A DNA stretch of 64,000 nt from Planctomycetota bacterium (GTDB taxonomy: Bacteria; Planctomycetota; Planctomycetia; Pirellulales; PALSA-1355), in NCBI GenBank assembly GCA_003389325.1, contig QQVE01000055.1:186001-250000 (forward strand). Reading direction: 5' to 3'. Made by a program: the position numbers and the translations under genes. Below, piece after piece: positions 8,551 through 19,262 of the stretch. Within the stretch, counting starts at the first letter, position 1. The number at the start of each line of letters is the position of its first letter. The notes under the pieces are model-generated. The model saw nothing but the letters and a program-made list of their open reading frames with translations, did not search any database and was not told where the DNA came from.

Positions 8551-10074
8551 ATGCGATGGAATTTACCAGTGCCGGCGGTCGGGTCGGCAGTGTTGTTGAC
8601 GATGCTCTCCGCCGTCGTTCCGGCTGCGGTCCCCGCGCTGCAAACCGATCAGGCGATCTCCGACAAGGTGGAGGATGAACTGCGGTACGACTTAGCCGTC
8701 AATCCCGATCGGATCGACGTCACGACGCTGGACGGAGTGGTGACGCTCGACGGCCGCGTGACCAATCTGCTGGCCAAGCGCCGGGCAGAACACATCGCCG
8801 AAACGGTCAAGGGGGTGCGCGCGGTAGTCAATCGGGTCGAGGTCCGCTTCTCGGCCGGGTTGAGCGACTCCGAATTGAAGGACGATGTCCGCGCCGCGCT
8901 TTCTGGCGATCCGGCCACCGAGGACTATGACGTTCGCGTCGACGTCAGGGATGGCGTCGTCCTGCTGCGCGGCACCGTCGACTCCTGGCAACAGCAGGAG
9001 TTGGCAGAAAGGGTCGTCGCCGCCGTACGAGGCGTGACCGAGGTCAGGAACCTGGTCGCCGTCGACTCGGGCAGGGACCGGACGGACCAAGAGATCGAGG
9101 AAGAAGTTGTCGCCGCCCTGCAATCGAGCGTGCTGATCGACGATGGTCTGATCGACGTTGAAGTAGACGACCGCAAGGTGATGCTCTCCGGCTCCGTCGG
9201 CAGTGCCGCTGAGCGACGGCTGACCCGAGTGGCCTCCTGGGTCATCGGCGTCGAAGAGGTCGATGCATCCGAGCTGGAAGTTGAGCCCTGGGCGCGCGAT
9301 GAAGCGATGCGCAAGAGCAAGTACGTGCCCAAGTCCGAGGAAGAGATTCGTGAGGCGGTGCGCGATGCCCTGGCCGTCGACCCACGCGTCTCCTTCTTCG
9401 AAATCACCCCCGACGTCGTCGGCAGCCTGGTGACGCTTCGCGGGACGGTCGATAACCTGAAGGCCAAGCGTGCCGCGGCACAGGATGCCCGCAATACCGT
9501 GGGCGTGTCCGCCGTAACGAATCGGCTGAAGGTCCGCACGGCCGACGGGCGCGAGGATCTCGATATCGCTGCTGACGTGCGCGATAGCCTGGCTCGCGAC
9601 TCGCTGGTGGAGCGGCACGAAATCTTCGTCAACGTGAGCGACGGCACGGCCTACCTTTCCGGAGCGGTCGACACGGCCCTAGAGCGGGCGCAGGCCGACG
9701 ACGCGGCGGCCCGCGTGCGCGGCGTCGTGAGCGTGGACAACAATCTTACGGTTTCGGACGACGACATTTGGAGCTATGCGCCCTACGTCGATACGCTCTA
9801 TCCCTATAGCCACACGTGGTACGATTTCGAGCCGCGATATTCACGCACCAGCGACGCGGCTATCGAGAGCGAGATCAAGAGCGAGATGTGGTGGAGCCCC
9901 TTTGTCGACGCGGACCAGGTCGAGGTGACGGTCGAACAGGGCGTCGTGACGCTCAGCGGCGAAGTCGACTCGTGGAACGAGCGCTCGGCGGCGGAAGAGA
10001 ATGCCTACGAGGGAGGCGCAACCCGGGTGGTTAACAACGTTACGGTTGCCGGCGAAGCGGACTCCATTTTCTAA
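8551..10074 (+). CDS. Exported protein with six BON domains
   Basis: A 507-residue secreted or periplasmic protein. Residues 1-28 form a signal peptide with hydrophobic core and an ALQ cleavage region. The rest is six BON domains of about 66-75 residues each, recognisable by the recurring pattern D.I...V...L, DGVVTLDGRV, and a closing GV..V.N.V.V. The fourth copy is preceded by a charged linker, and a Tyr-rich linker (about 405-425) precedes the sixth. BON domains bind phospholipid or envelope polymers, and OsmY is the stress-induced example, so a role in envelope protection is likely. The ATG at 8551 has GAGGTGG upstream. The third domain has weaker glycine conservation. It is followed after 65 bases by a tiny membrane protein. 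Confidence 0.9.
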   Translation: MRWNLPVPAVGSAVLLTMLSAVVPAAVPALQTDQAISDKVEDELRYDLAVNPDRIDVTTLDGVVTLDGRVTNLLAKRRAEHIAETVKGVRAVVNRVEVRFSAGLSDSELKDDVRAALSGDPATEDYDVRVDVRDGVVLLRGTVDSWQQQELAERVVAAVRGVTEVRNLVAVDSGRDRTDQEIEEEVVAALQSSVLIDDGLIDVEVDDRKVMLSGSVGSAAERRLTRVASWVIGVEEVDASELEVEPWARDEAMRKSKYVPKSEEEIREAVRDALAVDPRVSFFEITPDVVGSLVTLRGTVDNLKAKRAAAQDARNTVGVSAVTNRLKVRTADGREDLDIAADVRDSLARDSLVERHEIFVNVSDGTAYLSGAVDTALERAQADDAAARVRGVVSVDNNLTVSDDDIWSYAPYVDTLYPYSHTWYDFEPRYSRTSDAAIESEIKSEMWWSPFVDADQVEVTVEQGVVTLSGEVDSWNERSAAEENAYEGGATRVVNNVTVAGEADSIF

Positions 10075-10139
10075 GATCGACTGCGTAGAACCGATGGCGA
10101 CGTTCCCCTGACCCACGGTTTCTTTAGGGAGTGCGAACG

Positions 10140-10286
10140 ATGCCTGGTCTTGGCCCGATCGAATTCGTGCTGGTGATCGCCGGCGGCGCCGTGCTGCTGA
10201 TGGCTTTGGGGCTGCTGGCCGCAAGCGCCCTCCAGAGATGGCGAAGGGCCCGCGCGGCTCGCGAGGCCGAGTCCTCCGAGCAGTAG
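10140..10286 (+). CDS. Small single-span membrane protein (48 residues)
   Basis: A short open frame beginning ATG at 10140, preceded by TTTAGGGAGTG as ribosome-binding site, and ending with TAG at 10284-10286. The product starts MPGLGPIEFVLVIAGGAVLL, has one strongly hydrophobic helix (about residues 7-30), and ends in a basic then acidic tail (RWRRARAARE). It lies 65 bases after the six-BON gene with no terminator between them, so it is probably co-transcribed. I know no named family. The hydrophobic helix, the positive-inside tail and the good ribosome-binding site argue that it is real. Confidence 0.65.
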   Translation: MPGLGPIEFVLVIAGGAVLLMALGLLAASALQRWRRARAAREAESSEQ

Positions 10287-10307
10287 CCGCCCCCCGAGCG
10301 CCGGCGA

Positions 10308-10601
10308 TCAGGCTGCGCTACTGCCGTTGCGGCGGCGCGGCGGCTGGGCGACTTCCAGGTGATTGACCACGCCGCGCACACCGCCCGTTTTGCGCACAAC
10401 CTCCTGCGCCAGTTGCTTGAGGTAGTACGAAGGAACCCGGCCGTGCAGGACCACGAAGCCGGACTTGTCCTCGCAACGCACGCTGCGGAGCGGTGCGTAG
10501 GGGCTGGTGCTCAACTGCCGTTGAACCTCAAAGAGCGGGCCGGACGGCGGCGGCGGGGTCGAATGCTTGGGCCGAGTGGGGATCGAACGGGGAAAGGTCA
10601 T
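10308..10601 (-). CDS. Short protein with one BON domain
   Basis: A protein of 97 residues whose second half is a single BON domain: APLRSVRCEDKSGFVVLHGRV followed by a helix and the closing GVRGVVNHLEV. The N-terminus is Pro-rich and disordered. No signal peptide is evident, which differs from the six-BON protein. The start may be the ATG at 10601 (a GAG 8 bases before it) or the ATG at 10619, which has no ribosome-binding site. It lies downstream of the receiver-like gene and may share its transcript. The role is unknown but the domain suggests membrane or polymer binding. Confidence 0.7.
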   Translation of the reverse strand: MTFPRSIPTRPKHSTPPPPSGPLFEVQRQLSTSPYAPLRSVRCEDKSGFVVLHGRVPSYYLKQLAQEVVRKTGGVRGVVNHLEVAQPPRRRNGSSAA

Positions 10602-10657
10602 AAGAGAATCTCGCTCCATCGGTGAAAGTCAATCGTTGGGCAGCCGTCCGGCGACCG

Positions 10658-11113
10658 CTAGATGGCGTTCGATTGGGGTTGCGGCTCGTGGCCGTTGGGT
10701 TTGGCGGCGGCCGAATTGGTTCGCTCGGCGGCGGCTCGCGCCGAGTGGCGGCTCTCGGCGAAGACGAGGCACTTCAACAATTCGACCGGCCGCACCGGAT
10801 CGCGCAGGCAGGCGATCACCGGCTCGCCCAGCAGCTTCTCAAGCGATTCGACCGATTCGCGACCACCGAGAATCACCACCGGCACGTTCAGCGTGTGTTC
10901 GCCGTCCCGCATGCGGGCCAGGATGCCGTCGACTCCGCCCCACAGCAGTCCTCGCTGCAAGATCAGTGCCGTGGGGGGCCGCTCGATCAGCCGGTCGAAG
11001 CAGGCAAGCGCGTTGTCGGTCGTGTGCACGTCGTAGCCGCACCCGTCGAGAAACGTGCAATGGGCGTCAAGTTGTTCCGATTCGGGCGCGGCGAAAAGAA
11101 TCTGCGTTTTCAT
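10658..11113 (-). CDS. Degenerate receiver-domain protein
   Basis: A 151-residue protein with the alternating beta-alpha pattern of a response-regulator receiver: KTQILFAAPESEQ, then TALILQRGLLWGGVDGIL, then VPVVILGG. The acidic pocket after strand 1 is replaced by APES and the phospho-acceptor position after strand 3 is Gln-Arg instead of Asp, so normal phosphorylation looks impossible. A polar C-terminal tail follows residue 120. The ATG at 11113 has AGGAA upstream; the frame stays open further upstream but without a ribosome-binding site. It sits just downstream of the sigma-54 activator and may be an unphosphorylated adaptor in the same circuit. That role is inference. Confidence 0.7.
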   Translation of the reverse strand: MKTQILFAAPESEQLDAHCTFLDGCGYDVHTTDNALACFDRLIERPPTALILQRGLLWGGVDGILARMRDGEHTLNVPVVILGGRESVESLEKLLGEPVIACLRDPVRPVELLKCLVFAESRHSARAAAERTNSAAAKPNGHEPQPQSNAI

Positions 11114-11294
11114 GGAAGGTTGTTCCTGGGGCGCGTTGGCGGTACGTCGTGCCGCGCAACCCGTCTTATCTGATGGGGTCGATGGGCGGGCAAACTTCAT
11201 GATTATCGAGCAAACCGTCGGGGTCGGCCTATCGAGCGGGCGACCATTCGACGGTGGTCGTTTCTGCTAACTTCTCCGTGGGATGAGGTGCGTG

Positions 11295-12806
<1,512 letters not shown>

Positions 12807-13165
12807 GGTCGCTTCCTTTCCGATTGCGATGCGCTTCCGGGCACGTTTGCTAGAGAGGCACTCGTTTGCCGTGTCGCACCGCAGAATTGAGAAGCTGATT
12901 ATCGAGGAGAAAGCGCGTGTGCGCGAATCCTGCGGGCAACCATCTCGGAGTGGTCGGTTCTACCACGGTTGCTATGTGCTCCCGTTAGCTGGAAGTTAAT
13001 GCGGCCGAAAGCGCGCGCTATCTTGATATTGTGCACTTGGGCCGCCGATGCTCTTTGCGTTGCGAACTTTGATGCGCTGGAAGAAGCGGATCGCTCGACC
13101 CATCCAACTCTGTTAGACTGATCGACTGGCAAGCGGCTCGTTGCCGTCCCTCGTGAAGGAAAGTC
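12807..13165. other. Divergent intergenic region, sigma-54 activator / large kinase
   Basis: This 359-base space holds no gene. A GGCAC...TTTGCC string near 12856-12870 resembles a sigma-54 site but has 9 rather than 10 bases between GG and GC. No convincing sigma-70 promoter was found by eye. Ribosome-binding sites lie at each edge. Confidence 0.5.
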
Positions 13166-16100
13166 ATGGCGAAAAAGAAAACGCCGAACACCAGCAAGAC
13201 TGCCAAGCGGAAGTCGGCCGAGGGCAAGCCGCGCCGCAAGCCGGCCAAAGACAAGTCCTCAGGTCGGGAAAAGGCCCCGCGGCAGCAAAAGACCGCCCCA
13301 GCGGACGACGATCGCCCGGGCTTCCCCATCGTCGGCGTCGGCGCGTCGGCCGGGGGACTCGAGGCGCTACAGCGGCTGCTCGAGGCGATGCCCGACAAAC
13401 CGGGCGTGGCGCTGGTCATCATCCAGCACCTCGATCCCAACAAGGAAAGCCTCACGCCGGAGTTATTGGCCCGCCGCACGAAGCTCGAGGTCACCCAGGT
13501 CCACGACGATCCGCACGTCAAGCCGAACCGCGTCTACTGCATTCCGCCCGGCAAGTATCTGAGCATCGCCGACGGCACGCTCCATCTGTCCGAGCCGGAT
13601 CGGCCCCGCGGGGCGCGGATGGCGATCGATTTCTTCCTCCGCTCGCTGGCCGCCGATCAGCAGCAGTGCGCCGTGGGGATCGTGCTCTCCGGCACCGGCA
13701 CCGACGGCACGCTGGGCGTCAAGGCCGTCAAGGGCGCCGGCGGGCTGGTGATCGCGCAAGATCCGACGAGTGCCGAGCACGGCGGCATGCCGCGCAGCGC
13801 CATCGGCAGCAACGCCGTCGACCACATCTTGCGCCCCGAAGAGATCGCCGAGGTGCTCGTCCGCTACGCGCAGCACGCCTACGTGCGGCAGCGCGGCGGC
13901 CCGGCGGATGACCAACCGGTCGACGAGCGCGAGCGCGGGGAACGCGACGCCGAGCATGCCGAGTGGGAGCAGGATCGCGATGGTTTGGCGGCCGTCATCG
14001 CGCTGTTGCGGGCCCATACCCGGCACGACTTTCGCAACTACAAGGAGAAAACGCTGGTGCGGCGCACGCGGCGGCGCATGTGCCTGCACCACCTCGATAC
14101 TTACGAAGACTATCTCGCGCACCTGCGCCAGCATCCCGCGGAGATCGAAGCGCTGGCCGGCGATCTGCTGATCGCGGTGACCGACTTCTTTCGCGAGCCC
14201 GAGGCGTGGGAAGCGTTGCGCGAGCTGGCCATTCGGCCGCTGGTCGAAGCCAAGGAGGACGACGAGCCGATCCGCGTGTGGACACCCGGCTGCGCGACCG
14301 GCGAGGAGCCGTACTCGATGGCGATGCTCGTGCTCGAAGAGCTGCAGGCGGCCAAGAAGAGTTGCCCCTTGCACTTGTTCGCCTCCGACGTCGACAAGGA
14401 CGCCATCGAGTTTGCCCGCACGGGCCGCTATCCGCGCACGATCGAAGCCGACGTCTCGCCCGAGCGGTTGCAGCGGTTCTTCTCGGCGGCCGACGGCGAC
14501 GACCACTACCAGGTCAACAAGCTGCTGCGCGAGACGGTCGTGTTCGCCGAGCAGGACCTGCTGGCCGACCCGCCGTTTTCGAAGCTCGACGTCTTGTGCT
14601 GTCGCAACCTGCTGATCTACCTGAAGCCCGAAGTGCAGGAAAAGATCATCGCGCTGTTCCATTTCGCGCTGCACGAAGGGGGCACGCTGTTTTTGGGCAG
14701 CGCCGAGACGATCGGCCGGCAGACCGACCTGTTTCAGACCGTGCACAAGAAGTGGCGCATCTTCCGCCGCGCGGGCCCCACGCGGCACGATCGGGTCGAC
14801 ATCCCGATTTCCACCTTCGAACGGCGACGCGACGTCGAACTTTCCGCGCCGTCGCCCCAGCGCCGCGAGGCACATCTGTCGCACGTCGTGCAAACGCGAC
14901 TGCTCGACATGCTCGCGCCGGCGGCCGTGCTGATCAACAGCGATTGGCGGATCCTCTACATCTCGGGCGACGTGGACAACTACTTCACCCATCGCGCCGG
15001 GGCGCCCAGCGACGACGTGCTGCAAAAGGCCCGGCAGGGGCTCACCTCCAAGCTTCGCGGGGCCGTGCACACCGCGCTTTCCGAGAACCGCACCGTCTCG
15101 GTGACGGCGCGCGTACGCCGGGGGAGCAGCTACGTGCCGGTCGCGCTGACGGTTCGCGTCCTGCACGACCCGCAACTGCACGAGGATCTGGCGCTGGTGA
15201 TTTTCGACGAAGAGGACGGCCGCCAGGAGACCGCGGCAAACAAGCAGCAGGCGGCGCCGCGGCGAGCGGAGGCCGGCGGCCAGCCCGCCCAGGGGTCCGA
15301 CGACGGCGACGTCAACGACCAGCTCGTCATCCGCCAGTTGGAAGAGGAACTGGCCGAGACCAAAGACAGCCTGCAGGCGGCGATCGAGCAGCTCGAAGGC
15401 TCGAACGAGGAGTACCGGGCCGCCAACGAAGAAGTGATGAGCATCAACGAGGAGCTGCAGAGCACCAACGAGGAAATCGAGACCAGCAAGGAGGAACTGC
15501 AGTCTCTCAACGAAGAGCTCTCCACCGTCAACGGCCAACTGGCCGCCAAGGTCGACGAACTGGAGACCAAGCACGCCGACCTCGAGAACCTGTTGGCGGT
15601 GACCAACGTGGCCACCATCTTTCTCGATACCGAACTGGCGGTCCGCTTCTTCACGCCGTCGGCACAGAACGTGATTCGCCTGCGGGCGGCCGACCGGGGG
15701 CGAGCCCTCGCCGATTTGTCGCACGATTTCAAAAACAACGACCTGCCCGAGGTCGCCCAGCGGGTACTCGACAAGTTGACGCCGGCCGAGGACGAGGTGA
15801 CCTGCGAGGACGGCCGCGTCTATCTCCGGCGGGTCACGCCCTACCGCACCGACGACCATCGCATCGGCGGCGTGGTGATCACGTTCGTCGACATCAGCGA
15901 GCAGAAGACCGCGGCGAATGCCCTGGCCGACGCCAAGGACATGGCGGAGAAGATTTTCGACACCGTGCGCGAAGCGATGCTCGTGCTCGACACCGACCTG
16001 CGCGTCGTCTCGGCCAACGAATCCTTCTACCGCTCGTTTCAAGTCGGCCCCCAGGACACCGAAGGGCGGCTGGTCTACGAACTGGGCAACAACCAGTGGG

Positions 16101-18427
16101 ATATTCCCGAACTGCGGCGATTGCTCGAAGAGGTGCTGCCAACCAACAAAACGTTCAACGACTTCGAAGTGACCCACGAATTCGAATCGATCGGCACCCG
16201 GATCATGCTGCTCAACGGGCGGCGGATCGACCATATCCAGCGCATTCTGCTGGCCGTCGAGGACGTCACCGAGCGGCAGGCGGCGGCCCGCGCGCTGCGC
16301 GAGAGCGAGGCCCGCTTGGCCGAGGAACTGGCGGCCATGCAGGAGTTGCACGAGTTGAGCACGCGGTTGCTGGCGTGCGAGGGGGCGCCCGAGGCCTTGC
16401 AGGAGGTGCTCGGCGCCGTGATCAGCGTGCTGCACGGAGCGCGGGGCAACGTGCAACTGTACGATCCTGACAGCGCCACGCTCGAGATCGTCGCCCAGCA
16501 GGGCTTCGATGAAAAGTTCCTGGAGAGGTTCGCCCGCGTCACGGCCGACGATCCCAGTGCCTGCGGCCGGGCGTTGCGCGAGCGGCGGCGCGTGATCGTC
16601 GAAGACGTGGAAGCCGACGAGAAGTACGCGCCCCTGCGCGAGGCGGCGGCGCAGGCGGGCTATCGCGCGGTGCAGTCCACGCCGCTGATCAATCGCCAGG
16701 GCGACGTGCTGGGGATGATCTCCACGCATTTCACCGAGCCCCATCAGCCCAACGAACGCGAGCTGCGCATGCTCGATCTTTATGCCCGGCTGGCAGCCGA
16801 CTTTCTCGACGACGTGCGCGACCAGCAGGCGCTGCACGAGAGCGAAGAGCGCGTGCGCCTGGCGACCGAGGGAGCGGGGATCGGCATCTGGGACTGGAAC
16901 CTGGAGACGAACGAGGCCACCTGGAACGCGATCGAGGCCGAACTGCTCGGCGTGGAAGCCGATCGAACGGTCGACGCGTTCTTCCAGCGGATTCACGCCG
17001 ACGACGTGGAGGCAGTGCGGGCGGCGATTGATCGCGGCATCGCCGAAGGTACCCTCTACGAATCAGAGTTTCGCGTGGTGCTGCCCGACGGCCAAATACG
17101 CTGGCTGGTCGGCCGGGGCGAAGTCTTCCGCGACGCAGGCGGCAAGCCGGTGCGGATGATGGGCGTCAACTACGACATTTCGGCGCGCAAGCACCTGGAA
17201 GCCGAGATTCAGCAGATGAACGACTGGCTCGAGGACCAGGTCGAGCAGCGGACCGAAATGCTCCGCATGCTGCAGGACGTGACCCGCAGCGCCAACGAGG
17301 CCCGCACCGTCGAAGACGCCGTGCTGGCGGCGCTTGCGCGAATTTGCCAGTACAACGGCTGGCAGGTGGGACACGTGTGGTGGCGGGCCGAGGACGGCAG
17401 TCAGCGGTTTGTCAGCGGCAACATATGGCATCTGTCCGACAAGGCCCACGACGCCATCGCACAGTTGGAGGAGTTCCAGCGGATCTGCGAGCAAACGCAG
17501 TTCGAATGGGGACAACCCGTCATCGGAATGGTCGCCCAGACAGGCCAACCCTTTTGGATCGACGAGATTGCGGAGCACGCCACATGGAGCCGCGGCGACG
17601 CGCGCGAACTGGGATTGCATGCCGTGATCGCGTTTCCGATCACCATTGCCGGCCAGGTCGTGGCCGTGCTGGAGTTCTTCTCCGACCATCCGGTCAAGCG
17701 CGAGGAGCGGTTCATGGAGATCATGCCCGACGTGGGCATCCAACTCGGCCACGTGATTTACCGCAAGCGATTGGAGCGTCAGAACGCCAACGCCGTGGAG
17801 CGCGAGCAGCGCCGCATCGGCCGCGACATTCACGACGGCATCGGCCAGGAGCTGACCGGCCTGCGGCACCTGGTGCAGGGCTGCGCCGAGGCCCTCAAGC
17901 GCGAAGGTTCGCAGGAAGCCGGGGCGGTCCAGCGGATCATGGCCGGGCTGGGAACCGTCCATCGCGAACTGCGCGGCATCGTGCGCGACCTGGTGCCCGT
18001 GGAGATCGACACCGGAGGCCTCATCGCGGCGCTCGAAACCCTCGCCGAGCGGACGCGCACGAACGACCCGGTCGAATGCAGCTTCGAATGCCCCGATCCG
18101 GTGGCGATCGACAACAACATATTGGCCACGCACGTGTTCCGCATCGCCCAGGAGGCGGTCAGCAACGCCGTGAATCACGCCGGCGCCGAGCACGTGCGGA
18201 TCCGGCTGAAGGGAGAAGATGGCGAATTGCACTTGCAGGTGGTCGACAACGGCAGCGGGATCGACGAGGAGGCGCTGACCCGTGGAGGGTTCGGCCTGCG
18301 CAACATGGCCTTTCGAACCGAGGTGCTGGGCGGGCGGATTTCGATCCGCCGCCGAGAGCAAGGCGGAACTGTGGTAGATTGCACGGTACCGCTACGGCCT
18401 GCGCAACGAGGCGAGGAGCGAAAATGA
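13166..18427 (+). CDS. CheB-CheR-PAS-GAF hybrid histidine kinase (1753 residues)
   Basis: A very large cytoplasmic sensor. After a Lys-rich tail (1-45) comes a CheB methylesterase domain (about 50-235; GVGASAGGLEALQ, IIQHLD, LSGTGTDGT), then a CheR methyltransferase (about 270-530; WTPGCATGEEPYS, CRNLLIYL). A Glu-rich coiled coil follows (about 711-800; EELQSTNEEIETSKEELQ), then PAS domains (about 811-1050), GAF (1055-1218), PAS (1222-1338), a second GAF (1355-1531), and a HisKA_3 dimerisation region with phosphorylated His1556 in GRDIHDGIGQEL. The ATPase domain ends the protein (DNGSGI, GGFGLRNM). HisKA_3 kinases normally phosphorylate NarL-type regulators, and the next gene is one, overlapping by ATGA. 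The likely trigger is a small ligand, light or redox signal through PAS/GAF, not identifiable here. Confidence 0.94.
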   Translation: MAKKKTPNTSKTAKRKSAEGKPRRKPAKDKSSGREKAPRQQKTAPADDDRPGFPIVGVGASAGGLEALQRLLEAMPDKPGVALVIIQHLDPNKESLTPELLARRTKLEVTQVHDDPHVKPNRVYCIPPGKYLSIADGTLHLSEPDRPRGARMAIDFFLRSLAADQQQCAVGIVLSGTGTDGTLGVKAVKGAGGLVIAQDPTSAEHGGMPRSAIGSNAVDHILRPEEIAEVLVRYAQHAYVRQRGGPADDQPVDERERGERDAEHAEWEQDRDGLAAVIALLRAHTRHDFRNYKEKTLVRRTRRRMCLHHLDTYEDYLAHLRQHPAEIEALAGDLLIAVTDFFREPEAWEALRELAIRPLVEAKEDDEPIRVWTPGCATGEEPYSMAMLVLEELQAAKKSCPLHLFASDVDKDAIEFARTGRYPRTIEADVSPERLQRFFSAADGDDHYQVNKLLRETVVFAEQDLLADPPFSKLDVLCCRNLLIYLKPEVQEKIIALFHFALHEGGTLFLGSAETIGRQTDLFQTVHKKWRIFRRAGPTRHDRVDIPISTFERRRDVELSAPSPQRREAHLSHVVQTRLLDMLAPAAVLINSDWRILYISGDVDNYFTHRAGAPSDDVLQKARQGLTSKLRGAVHTALSENRTVSVTARVRRGSSYVPVALTVRVLHDPQLHEDLALVIFDEEDGRQETAANKQQAAPRRAEAGGQPAQGSDDGDVNDQLVIRQLEEELAETKDSLQAAIEQLEGSNEEYRAANEEVMSINEELQSTNEEIETSKEELQSLNEELSTVNGQLAAKVDELETKHADLENLLAVTNVATIFLDTELAVRFFTPSAQNVIRLRAADRGRALADLSHDFKNNDLPEVAQRVLDKLTPAEDEVTCEDGRVYLRRVTPYRTDDHRIGGVVITFVDISEQKTAANALADAKDMAEKIFDTVREAMLVLDTDLRVVSANESFYRSFQVGPQDTEGRLVYELGNNQWDIPELRRLLEEVLPTNKTFNDFEVTHEFESIGTRIMLLNGRRIDHIQRILLAVEDVTERQAAARALRESEARLAEELAAMQELHELSTRLLACEGAPEALQEVLGAVISVLHGARGNVQLYDPDSATLEIVAQQGFDEKFLERFARVTADDPSACGRALRERRRVIVEDVEADEKYAPLREAAAQAGYRAVQSTPLINRQGDVLGMISTHFTEPHQPNERELRMLDLYARLAADFLDDVRDQQALHESEERVRLATEGAGIGIWDWNLETNEATWNAIEAELLGVEADRTVDAFFQRIHADDVEAVRAAIDRGIAEGTLYESEFRVVLPDGQIRWLVGRGEVFRDAGGKPVRMMGVNYDISARKHLEAEIQQMNDWLEDQVEQRTEMLRMLQDVTRSANEARTVEDAVLAALARICQYNGWQVGHVWWRAEDGSQRFVSGNIWHLSDKAHDAIAQLEEFQRICEQTQFEWGQPVIGMVAQTGQPFWIDEIAEHATWSRGDARELGLHAVIAFPITIAGQVVAVLEFFSDHPVKREERFMEIMPDVGIQLGHVIYRKRLERQNANAVEREQRRIGRDIHDGIGQELTGLRHLVQGCAEALKREGSQEAGAVQRIMAGLGTVHRELRGIVRDLVPVEIDTGGLIAALETLAERTRTNDPVECSFECPDPVAIDNNILATHVFRIAQEAVSNAVNHAGAEHVRIRLKGEDGELHLQVVDNGSGIDEEALTRGGFGLRNMAFRTEVLGGRISIRRREQGGTVVDCTVPLRPAQRGEERK

Positions 18428-19098
18428 GCATGACGGAGCACAACACGATCGACAAGACCGCGAGAATCCTGATCGTCGACGATCATCCCACCGTGTGCGA
18501 GGGCTTGAGCCACCGCATCGCGGCCCAGCCGGAGCTGACCGTTTGCGGCCAGGCGGCCGACGTGGGCGAAGCGCTTCAGAAAATCGACGAGCTGGATCCC
18601 GACCTGGCGATCGTCGACATCGCCCTGCACTCCAGCGACGGCCTCGACCTGGTCAAGGCCATCAAGGCCCGGCGGAAGCGCGTGCGGGCGCTGGTGCACT
18701 CGATGTACGACGAGGAGATTTACGCCGACCGCTGCCTGCACGCCGGCGCGATGGGCTACGTGAACAAGGGGGCCGATCCCGACGAAGTGATCAAGGCCAT
18801 CCGCGTCATCCTGGCCGGACAGGTGTACCTCAGCCCCACGATGACCAGCCAGGTGCTCACCCGCACGATCGGCAGGGTGGAAACCGAGACCGACCCGGTG
18901 GAGATGCTGACCGACCGCCAGCTCGAAATCTTCCGGCTGATCGGCAACGGCTATAGCGCGCAGCAGATCGCCAAGCGCCTGCACATCAGCGTGCATACGG
19001 TCGAAACGCACCGCGAAAACATCAAGCGCAAGCTCAACGTCGAGACGGTCTCGCAACTGGCCCGCCGGGCCGTGCTGTGGGCCGCCGAGAACTGCTAG
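18424..19098 (+). CDS. NarL/LuxR-family response regulator
   Basis: A 224-residue two-domain regulator. The receiver (about 14-130) has ILIVDDHPTV, phospho-acceptor Asp65 in LAIVDIALHSSDG, and the KG of GYVNKGADPDEV. The LuxR-type helix-turn-helix (about 158-215) has LTDRQLEIFRLIGNGYSAQQ and HTVETHRENI. It overlaps the stop of the large kinase by four bases (ATGA), which implies translational coupling and a cognate pair. It would bind DNA as a dimer after phosphorylation. Its target genes are not visible from sequence; the neighbouring stress genes are reasonable candidates. Confidence 0.95.
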   Translation: MSMTEHNTIDKTARILIVDDHPTVCEGLSHRIAAQPELTVCGQAADVGEALQKIDELDPDLAIVDIALHSSDGLDLVKAIKARRKRVRALVHSMYDEEIYADRCLHAGAMGYVNKGADPDEVIKAIRVILAGQVYLSPTMTSQVLTRTIGRVETETDPVEMLTDRQLEIFRLIGNGYSAQQIAKRLHISVHTVETHRENIKRKLNVETVSQLARRAVLWAAENC

Positions 19099-19225
19099 CC
19101 GGCCGCTGAAGTAAGCCATCCTGGCCAACTTCAACCTCGCCAAGCGCAGAGCATAGCTCGGCACGGCTCGCAAGTTGACGACCCGCCTCGTCAATTTGAG
19201 ATCGCATCCATGCGCTCACGCAGCC

Positions 19226-19242
19226 TGTTGAAACCTTCAACA
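19226..19242. terminator. Short hairpin between convergent genes
   Basis: TGTTGAA-ACC-TTCAACA forms a perfect 7-base-pair stem with a 3-base loop between the response regulator and the converging sodC gene. There is no T-run, so if it stops transcription it is not a canonical intrinsic terminator. Confidence 0.35.
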
Positions 19243-19262
19243 AGCGGCTAGCCAGCGCAGCG

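Noticed and set aside
12856-12870. GGCAC...TTTGCC string upstream of the kinase as a sigma-54 site
   Set aside because: Only 9 bases lie between GG and GC where sigma-54 requires 10.
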